Shown here: piece after piece, positions 6,961-12,970 of the stretch
How the letters are laid out: each line of letters starts with the position of its first letter
Position numbering within the stretch: position 1 is the stretch's first letter
NCBI GenBank assembly: GCA_022865555.1
Contig: JALHTD010000111.1
Coordinates: 1 to 15,395 of the forward strand
From: Thermoanaerobaculaceae bacterium
GTDB lineage: Bacteria; Acidobacteriota; Thermoanaerobaculia; Thermoanaerobaculales; Thermoanaerobaculaceae
Reading direction: 5' to 3'
Length of the DNA stretch: 15,395 nt
Program-made: the position numbers and the translations under genes
The notes under the pieces: model-generated
Databases searched by the model: none
Seen by the model: the letters and a program-made list of their open reading frames with translations, nothing else
Told to the model about the DNA's origin: nothing

Positions 6961-7875
6961 TCAGGGCGCCTGCACCATCATCCCCTTCTTGATCGCCCCC
7001 GCGCTGCCGTTGGTGACGGTGCAGATGGAGAGCTTCTCTTTGACCTGGCTCACCTTGATGCGGGCAACCTGCGTCACGCTCTGGTCGAGCACCTCGCCCG
7101 TGTCCGGATCGCGGACCACGTTGGCCTCGCCTACCACGAACTCCTGCCCGGTGCTCACGCCCTCGCGGGAGCCCCGGTTGATGTACACCTTGTCTCCGGC
7201 GACCTGGGCCACGGAGCCGGTCCAGGGGATCTGGGTCAGTTGCCCTACGAGGAAGTCGACGCCCTCTTTGCAGGCGGCGGTGACGGCCTTGCCGACGTTG
7301 TCCTTCTGGTACCCGCCGGCGTCGGCGCCCCACCCGCCGCCGCTGTAGCCGACGTCGAGCCCCTTCTTCGTCGAGACCCCGACCACGCTCTTCGAAGCCA
7401 GCACCTGGCCGGTGGTGGAGTCGACGATGTAGATGGTCGCGTTGACCTCACCCTTGCCACCCGCACCGCCGAGTCGAACACCGCCGATGTTCAGGCCACC
7501 GTGACCGCCTGCGGTGCTGTCCTGGACGTGCGTGATGGCGCCCTTGACGAGCAGTTGGGCCGGCGTCATCTGGCCCGTGGCCGGCGCTTTGGCGCCGCCC
7601 GCCGCGCGCCCCGAGGCCGCGAAATCCTGCTCCGCCATGGCTTCCTGCCGCATGTCCTTCTCCCCCAGGACGATGAACTTGCCGGTCTGGTTGAGCAGGT
7701 CGGTCATGATCGTGCCCCAGGCATCGCCGATTTCCCATTGACCGTGCCAGCCAGCCTTGTTCTCGAACTTGCTGACGGTTATCGAGTAGCGAAGCCCGCC
7801 CGTCTGGGCCAGGGCCAGGATCGGGATCGACGCAACCAACAGCGACAGAACCAGAACTCTGGACTTCCGACTCAT
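6961..7875 (-). CDS. Secreted CsgG-like protein with FlgT_C-like C-terminal domain
   Basis: 304-residue exported protein. A signal peptide is clear (MSRKSR, hydrophobic core to residue 20, ALA|QT cleavage at 23/24); there is no lipobox cysteine, unlike E. coli CsgG, which is a lipoprotein. Residues about 28-215 follow the CsgG pattern: ITVSKFENKAGW, DAWGTIMTDLLNQTGKFIVLGE, LLVKGAITHVQD, and a beta strand pair ATIYIVDSTTGQVLASKSV. Residues about 220-304 resemble the C-terminal domain of flagellar assembly protein T (DKVYINRGSREGVSTGQEF, VRDPDTGEVLD, KGMMV). The glycine-rich segment 122-142 is probably a loop. The ATG at 7875 has an AAGGGGGAA box 5 bases upstream. The frame stays open upstream to 8268, but that part covers the repeat element and carries no CsgG sequence. 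Likely an envelope component or assembly factor linked to the downstream kinase. Confidence 0.88.
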   Translation of the reverse strand: MSRKSRVLVLSLLVASIPILALAQTGGLRYSITVSKFENKAGWHGQWEIGDAWGTIMTDLLNQTGKFIVLGEKDMRQEAMAEQDFAASGRAAGGAKAPATGQMTPAQLLVKGAITHVQDSTAGGHGGLNIGGVRLGGAGGKGEVNATIYIVDSTTGQVLASKSVVGVSTKKGLDVGYSGGGWGADAGGYQKDNVGKAVTAACKEGVDFLVGQLTQIPWTGSVAQVAGDKVYINRGSREGVSTGQEFVVGEANVVRDPDTGEVLDQSVTQVARIKVSQVKEKLSICTVTNGSAGAIKKGMMVQAP

Positions 7876-7880
7876 GGCAG

Positions 7881-7903
7881 TTCCCCCTTGTTGAAATTGT
7901 ACA
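7881..7903 (-). promoter_or_regulatory. Candidate -10 element and RBS of the csgG-like gene
   Basis: On the minus strand GTGTACAAT (7904 to 7896) contains TACAAT, one base from the -10 consensus, with the TG-dinucleotide of an extended -10 close by. The strong RBS AAGGGGGAA follows and the ATG is 20 bases after TACAAT. The same hexamer precedes rfbA. No -35 is evident, and the leader would be very short. Tentative. Confidence 0.3.
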
Positions 7904-7970
7904 CGCGACCCGCGCCCGGTGCTTTCTGGGGTCTGTGACCCCCGCCTCCCCCCGCACGACGATTTCCGTC

Positions 7971-8222
7971 CGTTATGCCACTGCGTAAGGCTTCTGTTTT
8001 GCCCCGCGGGCCTCGAGCGGTCGCTCGGGCTGGGCGTCGAGCCCAGCCCTCCGACCCGCCTGCGCGTGCGACCGAGCAGGGACGTCCCGCGGTGGGGCCC
8101 CCCGCTGTTCGTATGAAGCGACGCCAGCGACACCCCACCACGGGACGCCCGCTCGGTGCCCGCACGCTCCAGCGTGATGGCTCCTGTGGCCCGCGGGGCG
8201 ATCTCAACCCCCCACCCTTCGG
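7971..8222 (-). ncRNA. Structured RNA-like element, copy L (minus strand), shorter copy of an inverted pair
   Basis: Read on the minus strand from 8222 down, this stretch aligns with the plus-strand element at 8290-8636. Shared parts, in the same order, are GGTGGG.GTT near the 5' end, GGTGGGGTGTCGCTG (8140-8126), a GGGGCCCC block (8101-8094), a loop hairpin, a CGAGC hairpin and the tail GCAAAACA..AA.CCT..ACG (8002 to 7984) AGTGG. The loop hairpin has a perfect 9-bp stem, 8049-8041 with 8035-8027, and loop TCGAC. Directly after it is CGAGC (8027-8023)/GCTCG (8018-8014). The loop TCGAC can pair with GTTGA at 8208-8204. Compared with the other copy it lacks about 100 bases before the tail. No ORF here has family-like sequence. 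It ends about 95 bases upstream of the csgG-like ATG, so it could be a separate RNA or part of that gene's leader. Confidence 0.55.
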
Positions 8223-8289
8223 CTAGAAACCTTGAAGCCGGGAATGAGAACCTCCTGTCCCACGACATCGCGAGCGTGTGGTCCTAGAG

Positions 8290-8636
8290 CGGGGGTGGGA
8301 GTTAGTTCCGCCCGGCGGGTGGGGCGGCCATGTCTCCGGAGGCCACGGGGACCCCAGCGTGCGAACCCGGGGTGGGGTGTCGCTGACGCGGCCCTGTGCG
8401 GACACCGAGGGGCCCCGGTCCCGGACGCGCTCCCCGGTTGTGGCCGGAGAAGAGCGAGCCGGGATTAACTCCCGGCGAGCGTGGGGGCTCGGGGGTCCAG
8501 AGCACCGGTCCGGTGGGCGGAGTGGTGCGGGACCCCCGCAAGAGATAGTTCGGCGCGCCGTGAGCGGGGCTGAACAAGGGCCGAGAAGCCCCGCACCCGC
8601 CGAGCAAAACAAAACCTCCACGGAGTGGGAGAAGAC
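8290..8636 (+). ncRNA. Structured RNA-like element, copy R (plus strand), longer copy of the inverted pair
   Basis: Dense ordered hairpins on the plus strand. The pseudoknot hairpin is GCCGGGA (8458-8464), loop TTAAC, TCCCGGC (8470-8476). CGAGC (8476-8480)/GCTCG (8487-8491) follows. CGGGGGTC (8490-8497)/GACCCCCG (8531-8538) encloses GCACC (8502-8506)/GGTGC (8524-8528). GCGGGGCT (8564-8571)/AGCCCCGC (8587-8594) has a 15-base loop. CGGCGCGCCG at 8551-8560 is a perfect palindrome. GGTGTC (8377-8382)/GACACC (8401-8406) is a further stem. The segment GGGAGTTA at 8297-8304 is exactly complementary to TAACTCCC at 8466-8473, which includes the loop. The element ends in GCAAAACAAAACCT (8604-8617) and a small hairpin. 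Coding potential is poor: overlapping frames are compositionally odd and resemble nothing known. The family is not identified; an omega-RNA (HEARO) is one candidate. Confidence 0.6.
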
Positions 8637-8658
8637 ATCTCGGCCACCGCGGCGCCGG

Positions 8659-8692
8659 CACAACAAAAAGCTTCACGCAGTGAAACAGAAGA
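8659..8692 (+). repeat. Third copy of the element tail motif (small hairpin) before the maeB stop
   Basis: ACAAAAAGCTTCACGCAGTG (8663-8682) repeats the tail of the two structured elements: an A-rich run, then CTtCACGcAGTG, then an A-rich stretch. It forms a 5-bp hairpin TTCAC (8672-8676), loop GCA, GTGAA (8680-8684). The other copies are at 8604-8634 on plus and 8002-7971 on minus. It has no attached core, so it is either a solitary fragment or a tandem tail. It lies 33 bases from the convergent end of maeB and has no T-tract to make it a terminator. Confidence 0.5.
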
Positions 8693-8725
8693 GTCGACCG
8701 CGCACCCACCCGGCAACAGAACCGT

Positions 8726-11020
8726 TCAGCGCTTCTTCGGTTGCTTCCGCAGCTCCTCCATGTTCTGGGCCTTGAGGACGCACATCGCCGTCATGTTGAC
8801 GATGTCCGTTACCTCCACGCCACGCTGCAGCACGTGAACGGCCGCGTTCACACCGGCCAGGATGGGCCCGATGACCTCGACCTTGCCGAGCCGCCAGACC
8901 AGCTTGTAGGCGATGTTGGCGGACTCGAGGTCGGGGCAGATCAGCACGTTGGCGTCGCCCTGGATCGTGGAGAACGGGTAGGTCTCCTGAGCAATGCTGG
9001 GCTCCACCGCCGTGTCGGCCTGCATCTCACCGTCGATCACCAGCTCCGGCCAGCGCTCGCGGGCGATCTCGACCGCCTTCCTCACCTTGACCGTGTTCTT
9101 GTCGTCGTTGGAGCCGAAGTTCGAGTACGACAGCATCGCGATCTTGGGCTCGACTTCGAAGTAGTTGCGGGCGACGTCGGCCGCCAGGTACGCGATCTCG
9201 GCCAGCTCCTCCGCAGTCGGATCCAGGGTCACGGTGGTGTCCGCGATGAAGATCATCCGGTCCTCGAGCAGGAGCAGGTACACGCCCGCCGCGCGCGAAA
9301 CGTTCGGCCTGGTGTGCTGGATCTGCAAGGCCGGTCGGATGGTGTCCGGGTAGTGCATGGTGAGACCGGAGATCAGGCCGTCGGCGTCCCCCTCGTGGAC
9401 CATCATGTTCCCGAAGTAGCCGGGGTCCCTGAGCGCCTTGGCCGCGTCCTCCTGCGCCAGACCACGGCGCCACCGCATCTTGTGGAAGCTCTCGACGTAC
9501 TTCTGGAACTTGGGGTGGGTGGCCGGCTCGATGACCTCGACCTTGTCCTTGGGGACCTCGAACTCCTTGAGGAGCGCCTCTACCGCAGCCTTCCGGCCGA
9601 GCAGGATGGGCTTGCAGATGCCGTCTTCCAGGAGGATCTTGGCGGCGCGCACGATCTTCGGGTGTTCCCCCTCGGCGAACACGATCTTCTTGGGGTCGGC
9701 CTTGGCGCGGTCCATCACAACGTGCATGACGCGCCGGATCCGCGAGACGCGCGACTCCAGCTCGCGCACGTAATCCTCCTTCGAGGAGTAAGGCTTGCGG
9801 GCCACCCCGCTCTTGATCGCCGCCTCGGCGACCGCCGGGGCCTCCCACAGCAGCACACGGTGGTCGAACGGCTTGGGGATCAGGTACTCGCGCCCGAACT
9901 TGAACGGCTTGCCGCCGTACGCCTTGATCACCGCATCGGGCACGTCCTCTTTTGTGAGGTTGGCGAGCGCCTTCACCGCCGCCATCTTCATCTCCTCGTT
10001 GATCTCCTTGGCGCCGACATCGAGCGCACCCCGAAAGATGAACGGGAAGCCGAGCACGTTGTTGACCTGGTTCGGGAAATCGGAGCGTCCGGTGGCCATG
10101 ATGACGTCCTTACGGGTCGCCACCGCCACGTCGTAGGTGATCTCGGGATCCGGGTTTGCCATCGCGAACACGATCGGATCCTCGGCCATCGTCTTGAGCA
10201 TGTCCGGCGTGACCAGATCGGGCCCCGAGACTCCGATGAACGCGTCTGCCCCGCGCATCGCCTCGGCCAGGGTGCGGGCGTCGGTGTCCTGCGCGAACGC
10301 CTCCTTGTAGGGGTTCATCCCCTCCTTGCGCCCCTTGTAGATCACTCCCTTGGTGTCAACGAAGAAGAGGTTCTCCCTCTTCACACCGAGGTTGAGGTAG
10401 AGCTTGGCGCAGGCGATGCCCGCGGCGCCCGCCCCGCAGAAGACCACCTTGACCTTGTCGATCTTCTTGCCGACCAGCTCCAGAGCGTTGAGGAACGCGG
10501 CACCCGAGATGATTGCGGTTCCGTGCTGGTCGTCGTGAAATACCGGAATCTTCATCGTCTTCTTGAGCGTCTCCTCGATGTAAAAGCACTCCGGCGCCTT
10601 GATGTCCTCGAGGTTGATGCCCCCGAGGGTCGGCTCGATGAGCTGGCAGAACTTGATGATCTCGTCGGGGTCGTGGGTGTCCACCTCGATGTCGAACACG
10701 TCGATGTCGGCGAACCGCTTGAACAGGACCCCCTTGCCCTCCATCACCGGCTTGCCCGCGAGCGCGCCGATGTCGCCGAGGCCCAGAACCGCGGTGCCGT
10801 TGGAGATCACCCCCACCAGGTTCCCCTTGCTCGTGTACTCGTAGGCCAGCTCCGGGTCCCGGTGGATCTCGCGGCACGGCTCCGCCACCCCGGGCGTGTA
10901 GGCCATGGATAGATCGCGCTGCGTAAAGCACGGCTTGGTGGGGACAACCGAGACCTTGCCGTGGCGCTTTCCGGTGTGGTACGCGAGGGCCTCCTCGCGC
11001 GTGACCTTGGTTGTGCTCAT
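8726..11020 (-). CDS. maeB: NADP-dependent malic enzyme with C-terminal phosphotransacetylase-like domain (MaeB type)
   Basis: Oxidatively decarboxylates malate to pyruvate, giving NADPH for biosynthesis. The 764 residues match the MaeB length (E. coli about 759). The malic enzyme half (about 1-430) shows the tyrosine motif AYTPGVAEPC (40-49), Lys96 in MEGKG, the metal-ligand blocks NLEDIKAPECF (136-146) and HDDQHGTA (162-169), the dinucleotide loop GAGAAG (196-201) and FAMANPDPEI. The C-terminal half (about 440-764) is homologous to phosphate acetyltransferase (KIVFAEGEHPKIVRAAKILL; GDANVLICPDLESANIAYKL). In characterised MaeB proteins this half is regulatory, responding to acetyl-CoA, rather than catalytic; that is family knowledge, not visible here. 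The ATG at 11020 has GGGGAGG upstream at good spacing. Transcribed alone: 139 bp follow ddl, and the structured-element region lies downstream. Cofactor preference (NADP over NAD) is inferred from architecture. Confidence 0.96.
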   Translation of the reverse strand: MSTTKVTREEALAYHTGKRHGKVSVVPTKPCFTQRDLSMAYTPGVAEPCREIHRDPELAYEYTSKGNLVGVISNGTAVLGLGDIGALAGKPVMEGKGVLFKRFADIDVFDIEVDTHDPDEIIKFCQLIEPTLGGINLEDIKAPECFYIEETLKKTMKIPVFHDDQHGTAIISGAAFLNALELVGKKIDKVKVVFCGAGAAGIACAKLYLNLGVKRENLFFVDTKGVIYKGRKEGMNPYKEAFAQDTDARTLAEAMRGADAFIGVSGPDLVTPDMLKTMAEDPIVFAMANPDPEITYDVAVATRKDVIMATGRSDFPNQVNNVLGFPFIFRGALDVGAKEINEEMKMAAVKALANLTKEDVPDAVIKAYGGKPFKFGREYLIPKPFDHRVLLWEAPAVAEAAIKSGVARKPYSSKEDYVRELESRVSRIRRVMHVVMDRAKADPKKIVFAEGEHPKIVRAAKILLEDGICKPILLGRKAAVEALLKEFEVPKDKVEVIEPATHPKFQKYVESFHKMRWRRGLAQEDAAKALRDPGYFGNMMVHEGDADGLISGLTMHYPDTIRPALQIQHTRPNVSRAAGVYLLLLEDRMIFIADTTVTLDPTAEELAEIAYLAADVARNYFEVEPKIAMLSYSNFGSNDDKNTVKVRKAVEIARERWPELVIDGEMQADTAVEPSIAQETYPFSTIQGDANVLICPDLESANIAYKLVWRLGKVEVIGPILAGVNAAVHVLQRGVEVTDIVNMTAMCVLKAQNMEELRKQPKKR

Positions 11021-11066
11021 GACGACCTCCCCGCCTTTCGTGGGCTACTAATGAAGGAATTCACAA

Positions 11067-11083
11067 GGCGCATCCTACGCGCC
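11067..11083. repeat. Short inverted repeat in the ddl-maeB gap
   Basis: GGCGC (11067-11071) and GCGCC (11079-11083) flank a 7-base loop in the 139-bp gap after ddl. On the minus strand the hairpin is followed by TTGTGAATTCCTT, which is moderately T-rich but not a run of U. A weak ddl terminator is possible. Apart from this I see no clear promoter or operator in the gap. Confidence 0.25.
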
Positions 11084-11159
11084 CCGGGACGTTCAATCAA
11101 GGCCGTTCGGAGACAATGGCCCGTGGTGCCGCGGTCTATAGCCAAAGGTTCGGGGTCCC

Positions 11160-12254
11160 TCAGCGGGAGCGATCGGAGAGCGGCCGCAGCGCGGCCTCGG
11201 CGAAGCGACGGCGGCGCTCGTGCCGCGCGAGCGCCTGGGCGATCAATGCGTCCAGGAGCTGCGGGTAGCTGACGCCGGAGAGCCCCAACAGCCGGGGGTA
11301 CATGGAGATCGCGGTGAAACCCGGGATCGAGTTGAGCTCGGACAGCAGGAACCGGTCGTCCCGCCGGTCGAGCAGGAAGTCCGCTCTGGCCATCCCCTCG
11401 CACCCCAGGGTCGCGAACGCCGCCAGCGCCAGTCGTTGAACCTCGGCCACTTTGTCCGGGCCCAGGGGCGCGGGTGCCAGCAACTGGCAGGCGTCGTCCA
11501 GGTACTTGTCGGCGTAGTCGTAGAACTCGTGGCCGGGCACGATCTCGCCGGGGATGCTGGCGATCGGCGGGTCGCCCCCCAGCACCGAGACCTCGATCTC
11601 ACGCCCGGGGATCCCTTCCTCGACGATCACGAGGCTGTCGTAGCCGAGGGCGAGATCGATTGCAGGCGCGAGCTCAATCGTCTCCTTGACCTTGGTGATC
11701 CCGACCGAGGAGCCGAGTCGGGCGGGCTTGACGAACAGCGGCGGCGGCAGGCCCAGGCAGCGCTCTTCGCACGCCGGCCTGTCCGCGCCCCACTCGTCGG
11801 CGTTCACGGTGACCCAGCGCGGCGTGGGGAGACCGGCCTCGCGAAAGAGGCGCTTCGATGTGACCTTGTCCATCGCGACCGCGCTGGCCTCCACGTCGCA
11901 GCCGACGTAGGGGAGATCGAGCATCTCGCACAGTCCCTGGATCGTGCCGTCCTCCCCGAACGGCCCGTGGAGGATCGGCAGCACCACGTCCACGGCGCCA
12001 TCGAGCAGCCGCGGGTCGAGGCGCGAGGAGCCCTCGAATGAGGGGGCCCTGTCTGGGGTCGTTCCGGCCTCGGCGAGCACACGCGAGGCAGTGGTCGGAT
12101 CGGCCCACCGGCCCGCGCGGTCTATCGCCATCGGTACGACCTGGTAGCGCTCCGGGTCGAGCGCCGCCGCCACCGAGCAGGCGGAGACAACAGAGACCTC
12201 GTGCTCGCCTGACCGTCCCCCGAACACCAACGCCACGCGGAGCCGATCGCCCAT
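11160..12254 (-). CDS. ddl: D-alanine--D-alanine ligase
   Basis: ATP-dependent ligase that makes D-Ala-D-Ala for peptidoglycan stem peptides in the cytoplasm. The 364-residue protein is the DdlA-like size. Residues 7-21 read VALVFGGRSGEHEVS, the family start. Signature 1 is HGPFGEDGTIQG (96-107). A long ATP-grasp region follows (PPLFVKPARLGSSVGI; VEEGIPGREIEVSVLG). The omega-loop reads FYDYADKY; the tyrosine-type loop is typical of true D-Ala-D-Ala ligases rather than VanA-type D-Ala-D-Lac ligases. Signature 2 is SELNSIPGFT (305-314), with Glu and Asn as metal ligands. The ATG at 12254 has an AGGGGGG box 4 bases upstream. It follows the phosphatase gene by 26 bp on the same strand, so it is likely the last gene of that operon, away from any murC/ftsQ cluster. 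Confidence 0.96.
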   Translation of the reverse strand: MGDRLRVALVFGGRSGEHEVSVVSACSVAAALDPERYQVVPMAIDRAGRWADPTTASRVLAEAGTTPDRAPSFEGSSRLDPRLLDGAVDVVLPILHGPFGEDGTIQGLCEMLDLPYVGCDVEASAVAMDKVTSKRLFREAGLPTPRWVTVNADEWGADRPACEERCLGLPPPLFVKPARLGSSVGITKVKETIELAPAIDLALGYDSLVIVEEGIPGREIEVSVLGGDPPIASIPGEIVPGHEFYDYADKYLDDACQLLAPAPLGPDKVAEVQRLALAAFATLGCEGMARADFLLDRRDDRFLLSELNSIPGFTAISMYPRLLGLSGVSYPQLLDALIAQALARHERRRRFAEAALRPLSDRSR

Positions 12255-12280
12255 TTACCCCCCTGTATCGCAGCCCAATG

Positions 12281-12970
12281 TTACCGCCACCCGAGGCCAT
12301 GTCGGACGAGCCAAGCCGGCACCTCGGCCACGGCGGGGAGCACGTCCACGGCGCCCGCAGCTCGCAGCGCTTCGGCCGCAGCAGGGTCGGACTGGACCGC
12401 GAGCATCGGGACCCCCGCCGCCCGGGCCGCCGCCACGTCCACCTGCATGTCGCCCACCAGCAGGGCGTCGGCAGGGCTCACGCCGAAGCGCTCCAGCACC
12501 GGCACGAGCGCCCCGGGGTCGGGTTTGCGCACACCGTAGGTCTCCGGGCCGACGACCACCGCAACGTGGGGCGCCAGCCCCCAGTGTGCCAGCCACGCCC
12601 GGGACAGCTCCTCGTACTTGTTCGAGATCACGGCCACCTTCCCGCCCACCCTCGCCGCGACGAACGCGAGCACATCTCCGGCCCCAGGCAGGGGTGGCGT
12701 CTGCTCCAGGTAGATCTCCCGGTAGTGCGCCCCGAAGCGCGCGCCCACCGACCGCCGCAGGGCCTCGTCGCTCCCGGCGCCGACCGCGTCACGCACGAGC
12801 TCCGCGGCGCCCCGGCCGACGTGCGTCTTCACCCAGGCGAGGTCGTACTCGCCCAACCCGTGCTCGCGCAGCCCTGCGTTGAGGGCGTCGCGGATGGCCG
12901 CGAACGAGTCGGCGAGCGTGCCGTCCAGGTCGAAGAGGAGCGCGGAGGGCCGTAGCGTTTCAGCTATCAC
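12281..12970 (-). CDS. HAD-family hydrolase, phosphoglycolate phosphatase-like (Gph type)
   Basis: Small-molecule phosphatase of the haloacid dehalogenase superfamily, 229 residues. All four motifs are present: DLDGTLADS (nucleophile Asp14, acid Asp16), the Ser116 of ISNK, Lys149 in RKPDP, and GDMQVDVAAARAAG with Asp174 and Asp178 for magnesium. The helical segment between motif I and II is the C1 cap of Gph/beta-phosphoglucomutase relatives. The substrate cannot be read from the sequence: phosphoglycolate, a sugar phosphate or an undecaprenyl-cycle intermediate are possible. The GTG at 12970 overlaps the upstream stop in GTGA, which decides the start; the open frame continues upstream far into the next gene but only as a shadow of it. 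It lies between the membrane protein and ddl, suggesting shared transcription. Confidence 0.9.
   Translation of the reverse strand: MIAETLRPSALLFDLDGTLADSFAAIRDALNAGLREHGLGEYDLAWVKTHVGRGAAELVRDAVGAGSDEALRRSVGARFGAHYREIYLEQTPPLPGAGDVLAFVAARVGGKVAVISNKYEELSRAWLAHWGLAPHVAVVVGPETYGVRKPDPGALVPVLERFGVSPADALLVGDMQVDVAAARAAGVPMLAVQSDPAAAEALRAAGAVDVLPAVAEVPAWLVRHGLGWR

Noticed and set aside
7971..7990. Integron attC site suggested by GTTATGCC
   Set aside because: The GTTRRRY core is not matched (T at the fifth position), and no RYYYAAC partner or integrase gene is present.
7876..8268. An N-terminal extension of the csgG-like gene
   Set aside because: The frame is open by chance; it would run through the structured element, and the ATG at 7875 has both an ideal ribosome-binding site and a signal peptide.
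7876..8725. tRNA, tmRNA, RNase P RNA or group II intron in the gap
   Set aside because: I looked for a tRNA-like TTCGA arm, the tmRNA end, the RNase P core motifs and the group II domain V core and found none in either strand.
8278..8775. A 165-codon plus-strand frame over the structured element
   Set aside because: It overlaps the hairpin series and the maeB 3' end, has Arg/Pro/Gly-rich composition and no recognisable domain; the RNA-like structure explains the conservation better.
8741..10912. A 723-codon open frame opposite maeB
   Set aside because: Open antisense frames are normal opposite GC-rich genes; the translation (repeated L, H, R, V and D runs) resembles no family, and the maeB protein on the other strand is unmistakable.
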